From Trichomonas vaginalis G3 (Eukaryota; Parabasalia; Trichomonadida; Trichomonadidae), in assembly GCF_026262505.1 (NCBI RefSeq), contig NC_067204.1:1393265-1457264 (forward strand): 64,000 nt of DNA, read 5' to 3'. Positions 38,341-49,012 of the stretch are shown here, one piece after another. The notes below the pieces were generated by a model. It worked only from the letters and a program-made list of their open reading frames with translations, did no database searches and had not been told where the DNA came from. The position numbers and the translations under genes are program-made. Positions within the stretch are counted from its first letter, which is position 1; every line of letters starts with the position of its first letter.

Positions 38341-39912
38341 ATGTCCTGGTTTTACTATACAATCACCAATGGTATAATTAACAGAACAGGAGATTATTTA
38401 ATTGACATTGGTTCATATGGTCAAGATATTACTTTTTCATTTGCAGATAACAAATCATTTAGTTATTATTTTATTCTACAAGATACATATATGAGCGATT
38501 ACTTGCGTATTAACTATGAATCATGCACAAGCAAAATATGGAAAATCACAGAGCCAACTTTTAATTTTAAATCAACAAACACGTATTATAATTATAAAGT
38601 AAGATTTTGTGTAGTTTCTTTTCCAAATTACTGCGATTCCATAGAATTTCTATCCGAATCGAACGATCTAGCTTTCAATTATTCAAATAAAAAATATGAA
38701 ATCAATAAGAATTACTGCTCAGTTTACTTAGATCCAACAGATGTTAGATTGAACATAAGCACATCTTCGGATGATTACGATTTTAATTATTCTTATTATC
38801 AACCATTTCAATACAAAGTTATAAATTACACAACAGACCATCTTTATTTCTCACCGACATTATACATTTTGTTCAGAAGTAAATCTCCGAATACAGTTGC
38901 AACAATCAAAATTTCACAAAGTTTTTCTTATGATACATACAGTGCTTATGATAAGGACAAGCTCGAATATCTTTGCAACCAATCAATTTCTTTTGGATCC
39001 CAGCCAAAATACAAAATATTCGGAATTCAAAAGTTATTAATTGGCAGAAATCAAACAAAACTTAATTTTTATAAGGAACAATACGTAGTATTTACTGATT
39101 ATCGCAACATTTCCGGAGAAGCAAGAACTTCAGAAGTATCTTTAGAAATTCTTGGAAATACACAATATTCAGCAATTTATTTCGCTCACACAGGTACAAT
39201 TACATTAGAATCCTCCAGTGACGAACCTATTCCATGTAATTTTGTTGTTTTTAATTTGAATTATTATGATTGCACTTCGATTATCACAAATGTAAGGTCT
39301 AATTACAAATTCACTTCTCAGGACACAGCTCATACATGTGTTGTTACTGCTTTCACAAATGGAACAGTTCATTTCGAAGATGGTGATATTTATGATGTCT
39401 ATGGAAAAATAAATAGAGCTAATATTATTGTTGAAAAACCTTTTCTAACAATAACTAATTCTAAACACGATTACTTATTTTTTTATCATGCTGGCGACAA
39501 ATATAATACATCATATTTAATCAAAGGAAATAATTCAACTCATAGATCTCTTATCATTTTTGATAATTCGTATCATGAAATAAATTCATCAGAACCAGTT
39601 GAACAAAAATCAGATGATCATAATTATTCTGATGATGATAGTGATGAAGGACTAAGTGAAGGTGCTGTTTTGGAAATTATTATTGGAGCAGCAGTTGGAG
39701 CAGGTCTCATTGCTGTCGCTGCTTACTTATGTTATAGACACAGAAAATTCAGAGCTGAAAATCCAATTAATCAAAGCCTTGTTGATAAAACCGAAAAAGA
39801 TTTACCTTTAGAAGAAACGAACAGCAATCCATATCCTAATGAATATAAAGCACCAGCATATAATCCAAAGCAAGAACAATCAAATACTTATTTCGAGAAT
39901 CCTTATGAATAA
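38341..39912 (+). CDS. Surface membrane protein, unit 1 (intact, 523 aa)
   Basis: Same protein as 41377-42951 but without one threonine in the YYQPTFQYK segment (three bases fewer). One of only two complete, uninterrupted copies in the window. Start ATG 38341 follows the initiator TCATT. The stop is followed by an eight-T run and TATATATTG. Confidence 0.9.
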   Translation: MSWFYYTITNGIINRTGDYLIDIGSYGQDITFSFADNKSFSYYFILQDTYMSDYLRINYESCTSKIWKITEPTFNFKSTNTYYNYKVRFCVVSFPNYCDSIEFLSESNDLAFNYSNKKYEINKNYCSVYLDPTDVRLNISTSSDDYDFNYSYYQPFQYKVINYTTDHLYFSPTLYILFRSKSPNTVATIKISQSFSYDTYSAYDKDKLEYLCNQSISFGSQPKYKIFGIQKLLIGRNQTKLNFYKEQYVVFTDYRNISGEARTSEVSLEILGNTQYSAIYFAHTGTITLESSSDEPIPCNFVVFNLNYYDCTSIITNVRSNYKFTSQDTAHTCVVTAFTNGTVHFEDGDIYDVYGKINRANIIVEKPFLTITNSKHDYLFFYHAGDKYNTSYLIKGNNSTHRSLIIFDNSYHEINSSEPVEQKSDDHNYSDDDSDEGLSEGAVLEIIIGAAVGAGLIAVAAYLCYRHRKFRAENPINQSLVDKTEKDLPLEETNSNPYPNEYKAPAYNPKQEQSNTYFENPYE

Positions 39913-40123
39913 CTATTTTTTTTATATATTGTTTATGAACGAATCTTTAAAGATTTATAATGTTTTTTTTATTACAATTCTTATTACTCCCATAAGATTG
40001 AGCGTGTGAAAATAAGTTTATAACAACATTATCAACATTTTAGGCATCTCAATTATTAAGAAACATAAAGTATTTAGTAATATTGAATCAAATTTTATTA
40101 TATAGGATGGGAGATAATTTTAA

Positions 40124-40387
40124 TTGATAACAATAAGACTATCATTACCATCAAGCATTGCAATTCCTCTTTTATGTCTTAAAAAAAAAGAAAAAAGAGA
40201 GGAAACACAATCAATAATTCATGAACATTTCATTGATAATAGAAGTTGTCTATTAGAAGAAGTATCTAATAAATCCGAACCATTACCTTTAGAAGAGGTT
40301 CAAATAAATCCATATTTAATCGAAACAAAAGAAATACCAAATTATTCACAAAAATCGAAATCATTATTCGATAATCCTTATGAATAA
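40124..40387 (+). pseudogene. Tail fragment of a divergent paralogue, unit 1
   Basis: Copy of 37088-37351, same sequence. Confidence 0.7.
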
Positions 40388-40468
40388 TTCGTGTCAGCTT
40401 TCATATGCTTTTATTGACTTTTCTTTTTATTCTGTAATTAAAATTTAATTGACAAAATTTATGCTTTA

Positions 40469-40878
40469 AACTGCGAATCAAAAGGCGGACCTATCAATTT
40501 TTGAATAGTTTACATTTCTAATGCTAACGGTGCCTTCACTGAGAGCGAGAGAAAATTATTAAATATTAGAGCTCAAATAAGCTTCACGTGCAATAGGTAG
40601 CAAATCAGCTTCTATTTATGCTTAAATTTCTGGTTTGAAGCTTGTATTAAATTTCGAAATCTTAAATTTTGAAGTTAGACCCGAAAAAATCGTATCAGTT
40701 CATCCTATATTTATATCTGTTTTATGATCCTTTGTTGTTATATCGAATTAGAGCAAATAGCTTGTGCGGTCCAAAAGGTGTACCTGGCAGAAATCGACTT
40801 TTTGAGAGAAACTCATATAATTAATTGTATGACTTCTCTCAAAAAGTTGAAGGTAGGTACGCCTTTTGACTCGCAGTT
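40469..40878. mobile_element. 410 bp palindromic MITE, unit 1
   Basis: Copy of 37433-37842 at the same place in the unit. Confidence 0.6.
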
Positions 40879-41376
40879 TATATCCATGAACATCAAATTA
40901 ATTGAAAAATGTTTACTAAGATAATATTGTCTCTTCTTGGTGGTAATATAGTTTCAACATCAAACAAACTAAATATAAAATTATGTATTTTGAGATTTGG
41001 ACTTTACAAGGAATTCTCAATAGCAAAATGTTGTATTTCTGAAGCATTAATTTTTACAAATCCATGGTTATTCGCACACGTATTAATTTCAATCACTCAT
41101 AATCCTTTTCTAATCCAATTTCTCTTTTTTGGATAGTAGCTTAGATGCATAAGGCAATTACGACCTTCTTCATTTTTGTTCTTGAGGACTGATTCATGAA
41201 GTATTGACCCATTCTGATACAAAAATTTTGGATCCACTTTTATTTTATTTTTAAAATTTTAAAAATAATACATTAAAAGAATTATCCAATAAACTAAAAT
41301 GATTTGACAATCTGACTGTGTAAAATATTCAAAATTCATTCTGAATAGATCCGCTTTCAAATTAAAATCATTGTGA

Positions 41377-42951
41377 ATGTCCTGGTTTTACTATACAATC
41401 ACCAATGGTATAATTAACAGAACAGGAGATTATTTAATTGACATTGGTTCATATGGTCAAGATATTACTTTTTCATTTGCAGATAACAAATCATTTAGTT
41501 ATTATTTTATTCTACAAGATACATATATGAGCGATTACTTGCGTATTAACTATGAATCATGCACAAGCAAAATATGGAAAATCACAGAGCCAACTTTTAA
41601 TTTTAAATCAACAAACACGTATTATAATTATAAAGTAAGATTTTGTGTAGTTTCTTTTCCAAATTACTGCGATTCCATAGAATTTCTATCCGAATCGAAC
41701 GATCTAGCTTTCAATTATTCAAATAAAAAATATGAAATCAATAAGAATTACTGCTCAGTTTACTTAGATCCAACAGATGTTAGATTGAACATAAGCACAT
41801 CTTCGGATGATTACGATTTTAATTATTCTTATTATCAACCAACATTTCAATACAAAGTTATAAATTACACAACAGACCATCTTTATTTCTCACCGACATT
41901 ATACATTTTGTTCAGAAGTAAATCTCCGAATACAGTTGCAACAATCAAAATTTCACAAAGTTTTTCTTATGATACATACAGTGCTTATGATAAGGACAAG
42001 CTCGAATATCTTTGCAACCAATCAATTTCTTTTGGATCCCAGCCAAAATACAAAATATTCGGAATTCAAAAGTTATTAATTGGCAGAAATCAAACAAAAC
42101 TTAATTTTTATAAGGAACAATACGTAGTATTTACTGATTATCGCAACATTTCCGGAGAAGCAAGAACTTCAGAAGTATCTTTAGAAATTCTTGGAAATAC
42201 ACAATATTCAGCAATTTATTTCGCTCACACAGGTACAATTACATTAGAATCCTCCAGTGACGAACCTATTCCATGTAATTTTGTTGTTTTTAATTTGAAT
42301 TATTATGATTGCACTTCGATTATCACAAATGTAAGGTCTAATTACAAATTCACTTCTCAGGACACAGCTCATACATGTGTTGTTACTGCTTTCACAAATG
42401 GAACAGTTCATTTCGAAGATGGTGATATTTATGATGTCTATGGAAAAATAAATAGAGCTAATATTATTGTTGAAAAACCTTTTCTAACAATAACTAATTC
42501 TAAACACGATTACTTATTTTTTTATCATGCTGGCGACAAATATAATACATCATATTTAATCAAAGGAAATAATTCAACTCATAGATCTCTTATCATTTTT
42601 GATAATTCGTATCATGAAATAAATTCATCAGAACCAGTTGAACAAAAATCAGATGATCATAATTATTCTGATGATGATAGTGATGAAGGACTAAGTGAAG
42701 GTGCTGTTTTGGAAATTATTATTGGAGCAGCAGTTGGAGCAGGTCTCATTGCTGTCGCTGCTTACTTATGTTATAGACACAGAAAATTCAGAGCTGAAAA
42801 TCCAATTAATCAAAGCCTTGTTGATAAAACCGAAAAAGATTTACCTTTAGAAGAAACGAACAGCAATCCATATCCTAATGAATATAAAGCACCAGCATAT
42901 AATCCAAAGCAAGAACAATCAAATACTTATTTCGAGAATCCTTATGAATAA
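41377..42951 (+). CDS. Surface membrane protein, unit 2 (intact, 524 aa)
   Basis: Reference copy of the array. A large extracellular part (residues 1 to about 435) is rich in Tyr, Asn and Ser with many NxS/T glycosylation sites and scattered cysteines. An acidic linker follows (SDDDSDEG), then one membrane helix at about 441-464 with small-residue spacing (GAAVGAGLIAVAAY), a stop-transfer YRHRKF and a 60-residue cytoplasmic tail with NPYP, AYNP and terminal NPYE motifs, resembling endocytic NPxY signals. No clear signal peptide is seen; trichomonad surface proteins often lack one. Specific function is unknown; adhesion or antigen roles are guesses. Intronless. Confidence 0.9.
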   Translation: MSWFYYTITNGIINRTGDYLIDIGSYGQDITFSFADNKSFSYYFILQDTYMSDYLRINYESCTSKIWKITEPTFNFKSTNTYYNYKVRFCVVSFPNYCDSIEFLSESNDLAFNYSNKKYEINKNYCSVYLDPTDVRLNISTSSDDYDFNYSYYQPTFQYKVINYTTDHLYFSPTLYILFRSKSPNTVATIKISQSFSYDTYSAYDKDKLEYLCNQSISFGSQPKYKIFGIQKLLIGRNQTKLNFYKEQYVVFTDYRNISGEARTSEVSLEILGNTQYSAIYFAHTGTITLESSSDEPIPCNFVVFNLNYYDCTSIITNVRSNYKFTSQDTAHTCVVTAFTNGTVHFEDGDIYDVYGKINRANIIVEKPFLTITNSKHDYLFFYHAGDKYNTSYLIKGNNSTHRSLIIFDNSYHEINSSEPVEQKSDDHNYSDDDSDEGLSEGAVLEIIIGAAVGAGLIAVAAYLCYRHRKFRAENPINQSLVDKTEKDLPLEETNSNPYPNEYKAPAYNPKQEQSNTYFENPYE

Positions 42952-43161
42952 CTATTTTTTTATATATTGTTTATGAACGAATCTTTAAAGATTTATAATG
43001 TTTTTTTTATTACAATTCTTATTACTCCCATAAGATTGAGCGTGTGAAAATAAGTTTATAACAACATTATCAACATTTTAGGCATCTCAATTATTAAGAA
43101 ACATAAAGTATTTAGTAATATTGAATCAAATTTTATTATATAGGATGGGAGATAATTTTAA

Positions 43162-43425
43162 TTGATAACAATAAGACTATCATTACCATCAAGCATTGCA
43201 ATTCCTCTTTTATGTCTTAAAAAAAAAGAAAAAAGAGAGGAAACACAATCAATAATTCATGAACATTTCATTGATAATAGAAGTTGTCTATTAGAAGAAG
43301 TATCTAATAAATCCGAACCATTACCTTTAGAAGAGGTTCAAATAAATCCATATTTAATCGAAACAAAAGAAATACCAAATTATTCACAAAAATCGAAATC
43401 ATTATTCGATAATCCTTATGAATAA
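43162..43425 (+). pseudogene. Tail fragment of a divergent paralogue, unit 2
   Basis: Copy of 37088-37351. Confidence 0.7.
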
Positions 43426-43506
43426 TTCGTGTCAGCTTTCATATGCTTTTATTGACTTTTCTTTTTATTCTGTAATTAAAATTTAATTGACAAAATTTAT
43501 GCTTTA

Positions 43507-43916
43507 AACTGCGAATCAAAAGGCGGACCTATCAATTTTTGAATAGTTTACATTTCTAATGCTAACGGTGCCTTCACTGAGAGCGAGAGAAAATTATTAA
43601 ATATTAGAGCTCAAATAAGCTTCACGTGCAATAGGTAGCAAATCAGCTTCTATTTATGCTTAAATTTCTGGTTTGAAGCTTGTATTAAATTTCGAAATCT
43701 TAAATTTTGAAGTTAGACCCGAAAAAATCGTATCAGTTCATCCTATATTTATATCTGTTTTATGATCCTTTGTTGTTATATCGAATTAGAGCAAATAGCT
43801 TGTGCGGTCCAAAAGGTGTACCTGGCAGAAATCGACTTTTTGAGAGAAACTCATATAATTAATTGTATGACTTCTCTCAAAAAGTTGAAGGTAGGTACGC
43901 CTTTTGACTCGCAGTT
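43507..43916. mobile_element. 410 bp palindromic MITE, unit 2
   Basis: Copy of 37433-37842. Confidence 0.6.
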
Positions 43917-44914
43917 TATATCCAAGAACATCAAATTAATTGAAACATGTTTACTAAGATAATATTGTCTCTTCTTGGTGGTAATATAGTTTCAACATCA
44001 AACAAACTAAATATAAAATTATGTATTTTGAGATTTGGACTTTACAAGGAATTCTCAATAGCAAAATGTTGTATTTCTGAAGCATTAATTTTTACAAATC
44101 CATGGTTATTCGCACACGTATTAATTTCAATCACTCATAATCCTTTTCTAATCCAATTTCTCTTTTTTGGATAGTAGCTTAGATGCATAAGGCAATTACG
44201 ACCTTCTTCATTTTTGTTCTTGAGGACTGATTCATGAATTGACCCATTCTGATACAAAAATTTTGGATCCACTTTTATTTTATTTTTAAAATTTTAAAAA
44301 TAATACATTAAAAGAATTATCCAATAAACTAAAATGATTTGACAATCTGACTGTGTAAAATATTCAAAATTCATTCTGAATAGATCCGCTTTCAAATTAA
44401 AATCATTGTGAATGTCCTGGTTTTACTATACAATCACCAATGGTATAATTAACAGAACAGGAGATTATTTAATTGACATTGGTTCATATGGTCAAGATAT
44501 TACTTTTTCATTTGCAGATAACAAATCATTTAGTTATTATTTTATTCTACAAGATACATATATGAGCGATTACTTGCGTATTAACTATGAATCATGCACA
44601 AGCAAAATATGGAAAATCACAGAGCCAACTTTTAATTTTAAATCAACAAACACGTATTATAATTATAAAGTAAGATTTTGTGTAGTTTCTTTTCAAATTA
44701 CTGCGATTCCATAGAATTTCTATCCGAATCGAACGATCTAGCTTTCAATTATTCAAATAAAAAATATGAAATCAATAAGAATTACTGCTCAGTTTACTTA
44801 GATCCAACAGATGTTAGATTGAACATAAGCACATCTTCGGATGATTACGATTTTAATTATTCTTATTATCAACCAACATTTCAATACAAAGTTATAAATT
44901 ACACAACAGACCAT

Positions 44915-45003
44915 CTTTATTTCTCACCGACATTATACATTTTGTTCAGAAGTAAATCTCCGAATACAGTTGCAACAATCAAAATTTCACAAAGTTTTTC
45001 TTA
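44915..45003 (+). repeat. 89 bp direct repeat, left of T1 (unit 3)
   Basis: The 89 bases up to TTTTTCTTA are repeated exactly at 46977-47065. They are part of the surface-protein gene. The length is far above that of any usual target-site duplication. Confidence 0.9.
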
Positions 45004-45116
45004 GAGTATATAAGAATTTCCGAAAAAGTGACACCCAAAAAGTGACACTTTCAATAGGGAGTAACAGTTAAAAAGTGACAATTTAAAATTCACAATAAAT
45101 AAAAATAATAAATTTT

Positions 45117-45686
45117 TTAGTCTATTAAATTATTCTTTTCTTTGAAATCCTCCAAAAATTCTTCGAAATGTTCTAAAATATAATCTGGAGAATTATAACA
45201 AAATTCATTAATTTCTAACATATACGTATCTAACAATTCATTTGGAATTTCAAACGATCTTAAATATGTAATTGAATTTTGTATCTTCTCATTTATTTGA
45301 GAAAGTTTTTCTTCAGCATTTTCCAATAAAAATCTTAATGGATTCAAATTGGCTTCTTGATTCTGAACAAAATTTAATACTTGGTATAAACGTGATTGAA
45401 CTTCTCTTTTCAATTTTGTTTTATAATCTGTCAATCGAGGCTCGCGAATTCTAATTGAAGGAATAAAACCTGTTTGAAGTAAATCGTTTTTAATACGATA
45501 AAAGTAATTGGGTGCAACTTCTTCTAAAAGATTTTTGACAAAAACATCAATTCTTTGATTTTTAACGCAGCCAAAATCGTGATATTTTATCTTTTTAAAT
45601 AAAGATTCAGAAACGTTATTCACAACGGTTAATTCATTTGGTCTGGCAGCGGCTATCCACATCATAGCCAACAATTCCTTATACAA
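45117..45686 (-). CDS. T1-encoded hypothetical protein, 189 aa
   Basis: Open frame; the upstream codon TTG is not a likely start, and the first ATG pair is at residues 8-9 (MMWIAAARPNEL), giving 182 or 181 residues. The first half has basic globular character (KIKYHDFGCVKNQRIDVFVK, YFYRIKNDLL); the second half is a long helical, probably coiled-coil region (ENAEEKLSQINEKIQNS) with an acidic end. No DDE or helix-turn-helix motif is seen. The 5' end overlaps sequence shared with hairpin 4 of the neighbouring array. Could be an element accessory protein or a captured host fragment. Confidence 0.5.
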   Translation of the reverse strand: MYKELLAMMWIAAARPNELTVVNNVSESLFKKIKYHDFGCVKNQRIDVFVKNLLEEVAPNYFYRIKNDLLQTGFIPSIRIREPRLTDYKTKLKREVQSRLYQVLNFVQNQEANLNPLRFLLENAEEKLSQINEKIQNSITYLRSFEIPNELLDTYMLEINEFCYNSPDYILEHFEEFLEDFKEKNNLID

Positions 45687-45688
45687 AA

Positions 45689-46670
45689 TTCAAAAACTTT
45701 GGTGCAATCAGTTCTGATTGCACCCAAGTTTTTGAACTTTCTTGAGGGAATTAAAGGGTGAGAGATTTATAGTCTATCTATATATCTCCCACCCTCTAAT
45801 TCCCTCCCTGACAGCGGGAAACTTTGTCTGAATGTTAAACTATTCAGACAAAGTTTCCCACTGTTTGCGAAGGAATTGTTGGCTATGATGTACTGATTCA
45901 TGATCAGTACAACATAGCCAACAATTCCCTATATAAAGTTCAAAAACTTGGGTGCAATCAGAACTGATTGCACCCAAGTTTTTGAACTTTCTTGAGGGAA
46001 TGGAAGAGTAAGAGGTATACATTATGAATATATACCTCTTACCCTTCCATTCCCTCTCTGACAGCGGGAAACTTTGTCTGAATGTTAAACTATTCAGACA
46101 AAGTTTCCCGCTGTCAGCGAAAGAATTGTTCCATCTGGTGCATAGAGTGTGAATCTATGCACCAAATGGAGCAAGTCCCTCGCGAAATTGCCCAAACTTG
46201 CGTCGCATTTCAAAGATTGCGACCCAAATTTTGGCGATTTCTAGTAGAGATGGAGTATTTTGAGTCACTGACCTATATGCAGTGGCTCAAAGGGCTCCAT
46301 CTCTACTTTGAAGCAAGGAAACTTTCCTCGAAATTTTGATAATTTGAAGAAAGTTTTCAAGCAATTAACAAAGGATTACTCGCTATGAGGTAAAAATTCT
46401 AGATTTTCACCTCATAGCGAGAGCTTCCCTTTCATTGCTTGAAAACTTTCCCCAGCTTCAAAATTGGGGAAAGGGCTGTAAAGTCGACTCCGATACCAGC
46501 AGGTACCAGAGTATTTAAAAGAGAAGCCCTCGTACGAGTTTCTATGAAGACCTTCTCATTCAAGAAGATCTTAATAGAAAATCGTACGAGGGCATTGGAA
46601 ACTCGCGTCTGGTACATGTTGGTACCAGAGTGTTTGAGATTTGAAGACTCTGGTACTAACATGTACCAGA
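45689..46670. repeat. Array of about fourteen consecutive long hairpins in T1
   Basis: Hairpins (approximate): 45689-45736, 45744-45806, 45811-45864, 45872-45928, 45935-45990, 45994-46056, 46058-46117, 46118-46183, 46184-46241, 46243-46306, 46318-46359, 46349-46450, 46526-46593, 46608-46670. Arms are 18-30 bases with zero to a few mismatches; loops are mostly 4-17 bases. 45935-45990 has perfect 26-base arms round GAAC; 46058-46117 has perfect 26-base arms round an eight-base loop. The first four and the next four form a duplicated block of about 250 bp. Stem sequences otherwise differ. Short open frames here are palindrome by-products. Confidence 0.9.
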
Positions 46671-46976
46671 ATTTATGATGAATTTAAGATGGACCATTAT
46701 AAAATGGTAGCGGTTTGCTTCAAAAAATTTTAGATGAGATTTGCATAGATATAGATTATATGATTTATACATATGAAAAATAATATATAAAAATATAATT
46801 TTGAGATAATTATGTAAATAATATTATAAATATTTGAATTTGAGGTATAATTTTATAGTAAAATATATTATAAAGAGTATTTATATAAATATTGTAAAAT
46901 AATATAAGTAATAAAAATTGAGACCCCCTCCCTGTTTTTGATGTTTTGTCACTTTTTCGGTAATTCTTATTGTTTC
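46671..46976. other. AT-rich right end of T1
   Basis: Very AT-rich (46740-46920), then GAGACCCCCTCCCTG and the right terminal repeat. No gene is seen. Confidence 0.5.
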
Positions 46977-47065
46977 CTTTATTTCTCACCGACATTATAC
47001 ATTTTGTTCAGAAGTAAATCTCCGAATACAGTTGCAACAATCAAAATTTCACAAAGTTTTTCTTA
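46977..47065 (+). repeat. 89 bp direct repeat, right of T1 (unit 3)
   Basis: Exact second copy of 44915-45003. After it the gene continues with the bases that follow in intact copies. Confidence 0.9.
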
Positions 47066-48257
47066 TGATACATACAGTGCTTATGATAAGGACAAGCTCG
47101 AATATCTTTGCAACCAATCAATTTCTTTTGGATCCCAGCCAAAATACAAAATATTCGGAATTCAAAAGTTATTAATTGGCAGAAATCAAACAAAACTTAA
47201 TTTTTATAAGGAACAATACGTAGTATTTACTGATTATCGCAACATTTCCGGAGAAGCAAGAACTTCAGAAGTATCTTTAGAAATTCTTGGAAATACACAA
47301 TATTCAGCAATTTATTTCGCTCACACAGGTACAATTACATTAGAATCCTCCAGTGACGAACCTATTCCATGTAATTTTGTTGTTTTTAATTTGAATTATT
47401 ATGATTGCACTTCGATTATCACAAATGTAAGGTCTAATTACAAATTCACTTCTCAGGACACAGCTCATACATGTGTTGTTACTGCTTTCACAAATGGAAC
47501 AGTTCATTTCGAAGATGGTGATATTTATGATGTCTATGGAAAAATAAATAGAGCTAATATTATTGTTGAAAAACCTTTTCTAACAATAACTAATTCTAAA
47601 CACGATTACTTATTTTTTTATCATGCTGGCGACAAATATAATACATCATATTTAATCAAAGGAAATAATTCAACTCATAGATCTCTTATCATTTTTGATA
47701 ATTCGTATCATGAAATAAATTCATCAGAACCAGTTGAACAAAAATCAGATGATCATAATTATTCTGATGATGATAGTGATGAAGGACTAAGTGAAGGTGC
47801 TGTTTTGGAAATTATTATTGGAGCAGCAGTTGGAGCAGGTCTCATTGCTGTCGCTGCTTACTTATGTTATAGACACAGAAAATTCAGAGCTGAAAATCCA
47901 ATTAATCAAAGCCTTGTTGATAAAACCGAAAAAGATTTACCTTTAGAAGAAACGAACAGCAATCCATATCCTAATGAATATAAAGCACCAGCATATAATC
48001 CAAAGCAAGAACAATCAAATACTTATTTCGAGAATCCTTATGAATAACTATTTTTTTATATATTGTTTATGAACGAATCTTTAAAGATTTATAATGTTTT
48101 TTTTATTACAATTCTTATTACTCCCATAAGATTGAGCGTGTGAAAATAAGTTTATAACAACATTATCAACATTTTAGGCATCTCAATTATTAAGAAACAT
48201 AAAGTATTTAGTAATATTGAATCAAATTTTATTATATAGGATGGGAGATAATTTTAA

Positions 48258-48521
48258 TTGATAACAATAAGACTATCATTACCATCAAGCATTGCAATTC
48301 CTCTTTTATGTCTTAAAAAAAAAGAAAAAAGAGAGGAAACACAATCAATAATTCATGAACATTTCATTGATAATAGAAGTTGTCTATTAGAAGAAGTATC
48401 TAATAAATCCGAACCATTACCTTTAGAAGAGGTTCAAATAAATCCATATTTAATCGAAACAAAAGAAATACCAAATTATTCACAAAAATCGAAATCATTA
48501 TTCGATAATCCTTATGAATAA
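48258..48521 (+). pseudogene. Tail fragment of a divergent paralogue, unit 3
   Basis: Copy of 37088-37351. Confidence 0.7.
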
Positions 48522-48602
48522 TTCGTGTCAGCTTTCATATGCTTTTATTGACTTTTCTTTTTATTCTGTAATTAAAATTTAATTGACAAAATTTATGCTT
48601 TA

Positions 48603-49012
48603 AACTGCGAATCAAAAGGCGGACCTATCAATTTTTGAATAGTTTACATTTCTAATGCTAACGGTGCCTTCACTGAGAGCGAGAGAAAATTATTAAATAT
48701 TAGAGCTCAAATAAGCTTCACGTGCAATAGGTAGCAAATCAACTTCTATTTATGCTTAAATTTCTGGTTTGAAGCTTGTATTAAATTTCGAAATCTTAAA
48801 TTTTGAAGTTAGACCCGAAAAAATCGTATCAGTTCATCCTATATTTATATCTGTTTTATGATCCTTTGTTGTTATATCGAATTAGAGCAAATAGCTTGTG
48901 CGGTCCAAAAGGTGTACCTGGCAGAAATCGACTTTTTGAGAGAAACTCATATAATTAATTGTATGACTTCTCTCAAAAAGTTGAAGGTAGGTACGCCTTT
49001 TGACTCGCAGTT
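48603..49012. mobile_element. 410 bp palindromic MITE, unit 3
   Basis: Copy of 37433-37842; it carries a single change (CAACTTCTAT for CAGCTTCTAT) that is shared with units 4 and 5 and marks the younger part of the array. Confidence 0.6.

Larger units (their letters stand above)
45004..46976. mobile_element. DNA element T1 (1973 bp), unit 3
   Basis: Imperfect terminal inverted repeats: ATAAGAATTTCCG then AAAAAGTGACA at the left, and the inverse with ACCG at the right. AAAAAGTGACA recurs three times in the first 80 bases, like subterminal transposase-binding sites. It contains one minus-strand frame (45117-45686) and about 980 bp of hairpins (45689-46670), then an AT-rich segment of about 250 bp. 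No recognised transposase, so it is probably a non-autonomous or unclassified DNA transposon. Confidence 0.8.
44412..48047 (+). pseudogene. Surface membrane protein, unit 3, interrupted by T1
   Basis: The 5' part (44412-45003) has a one-base deletion near 44692 (TTTTCAAATT for TTTTCCAAATT) that ends the frame early. Element T1 is inserted after 45003. The 3' part resumes at 46977 and is open to the normal stop at 48047. Upstream the unit also lacks a few bases (TGAATTGACC for TGAAATATTGACC). This copy cannot make the full protein. Confidence 0.9.

Noticed and set aside
45689-46670. tRNA or rRNA cluster
   Set aside because: Stems are long simple hairpins with short loops; no cloverleaf, A/B boxes or rRNA motifs are seen.
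45840-46678. Several open frames of 60-85 codons on both strands in T1
   Set aside because: They overlie the hairpins; a palindrome free of stops on one strand is free on the other too. No protein features are seen.
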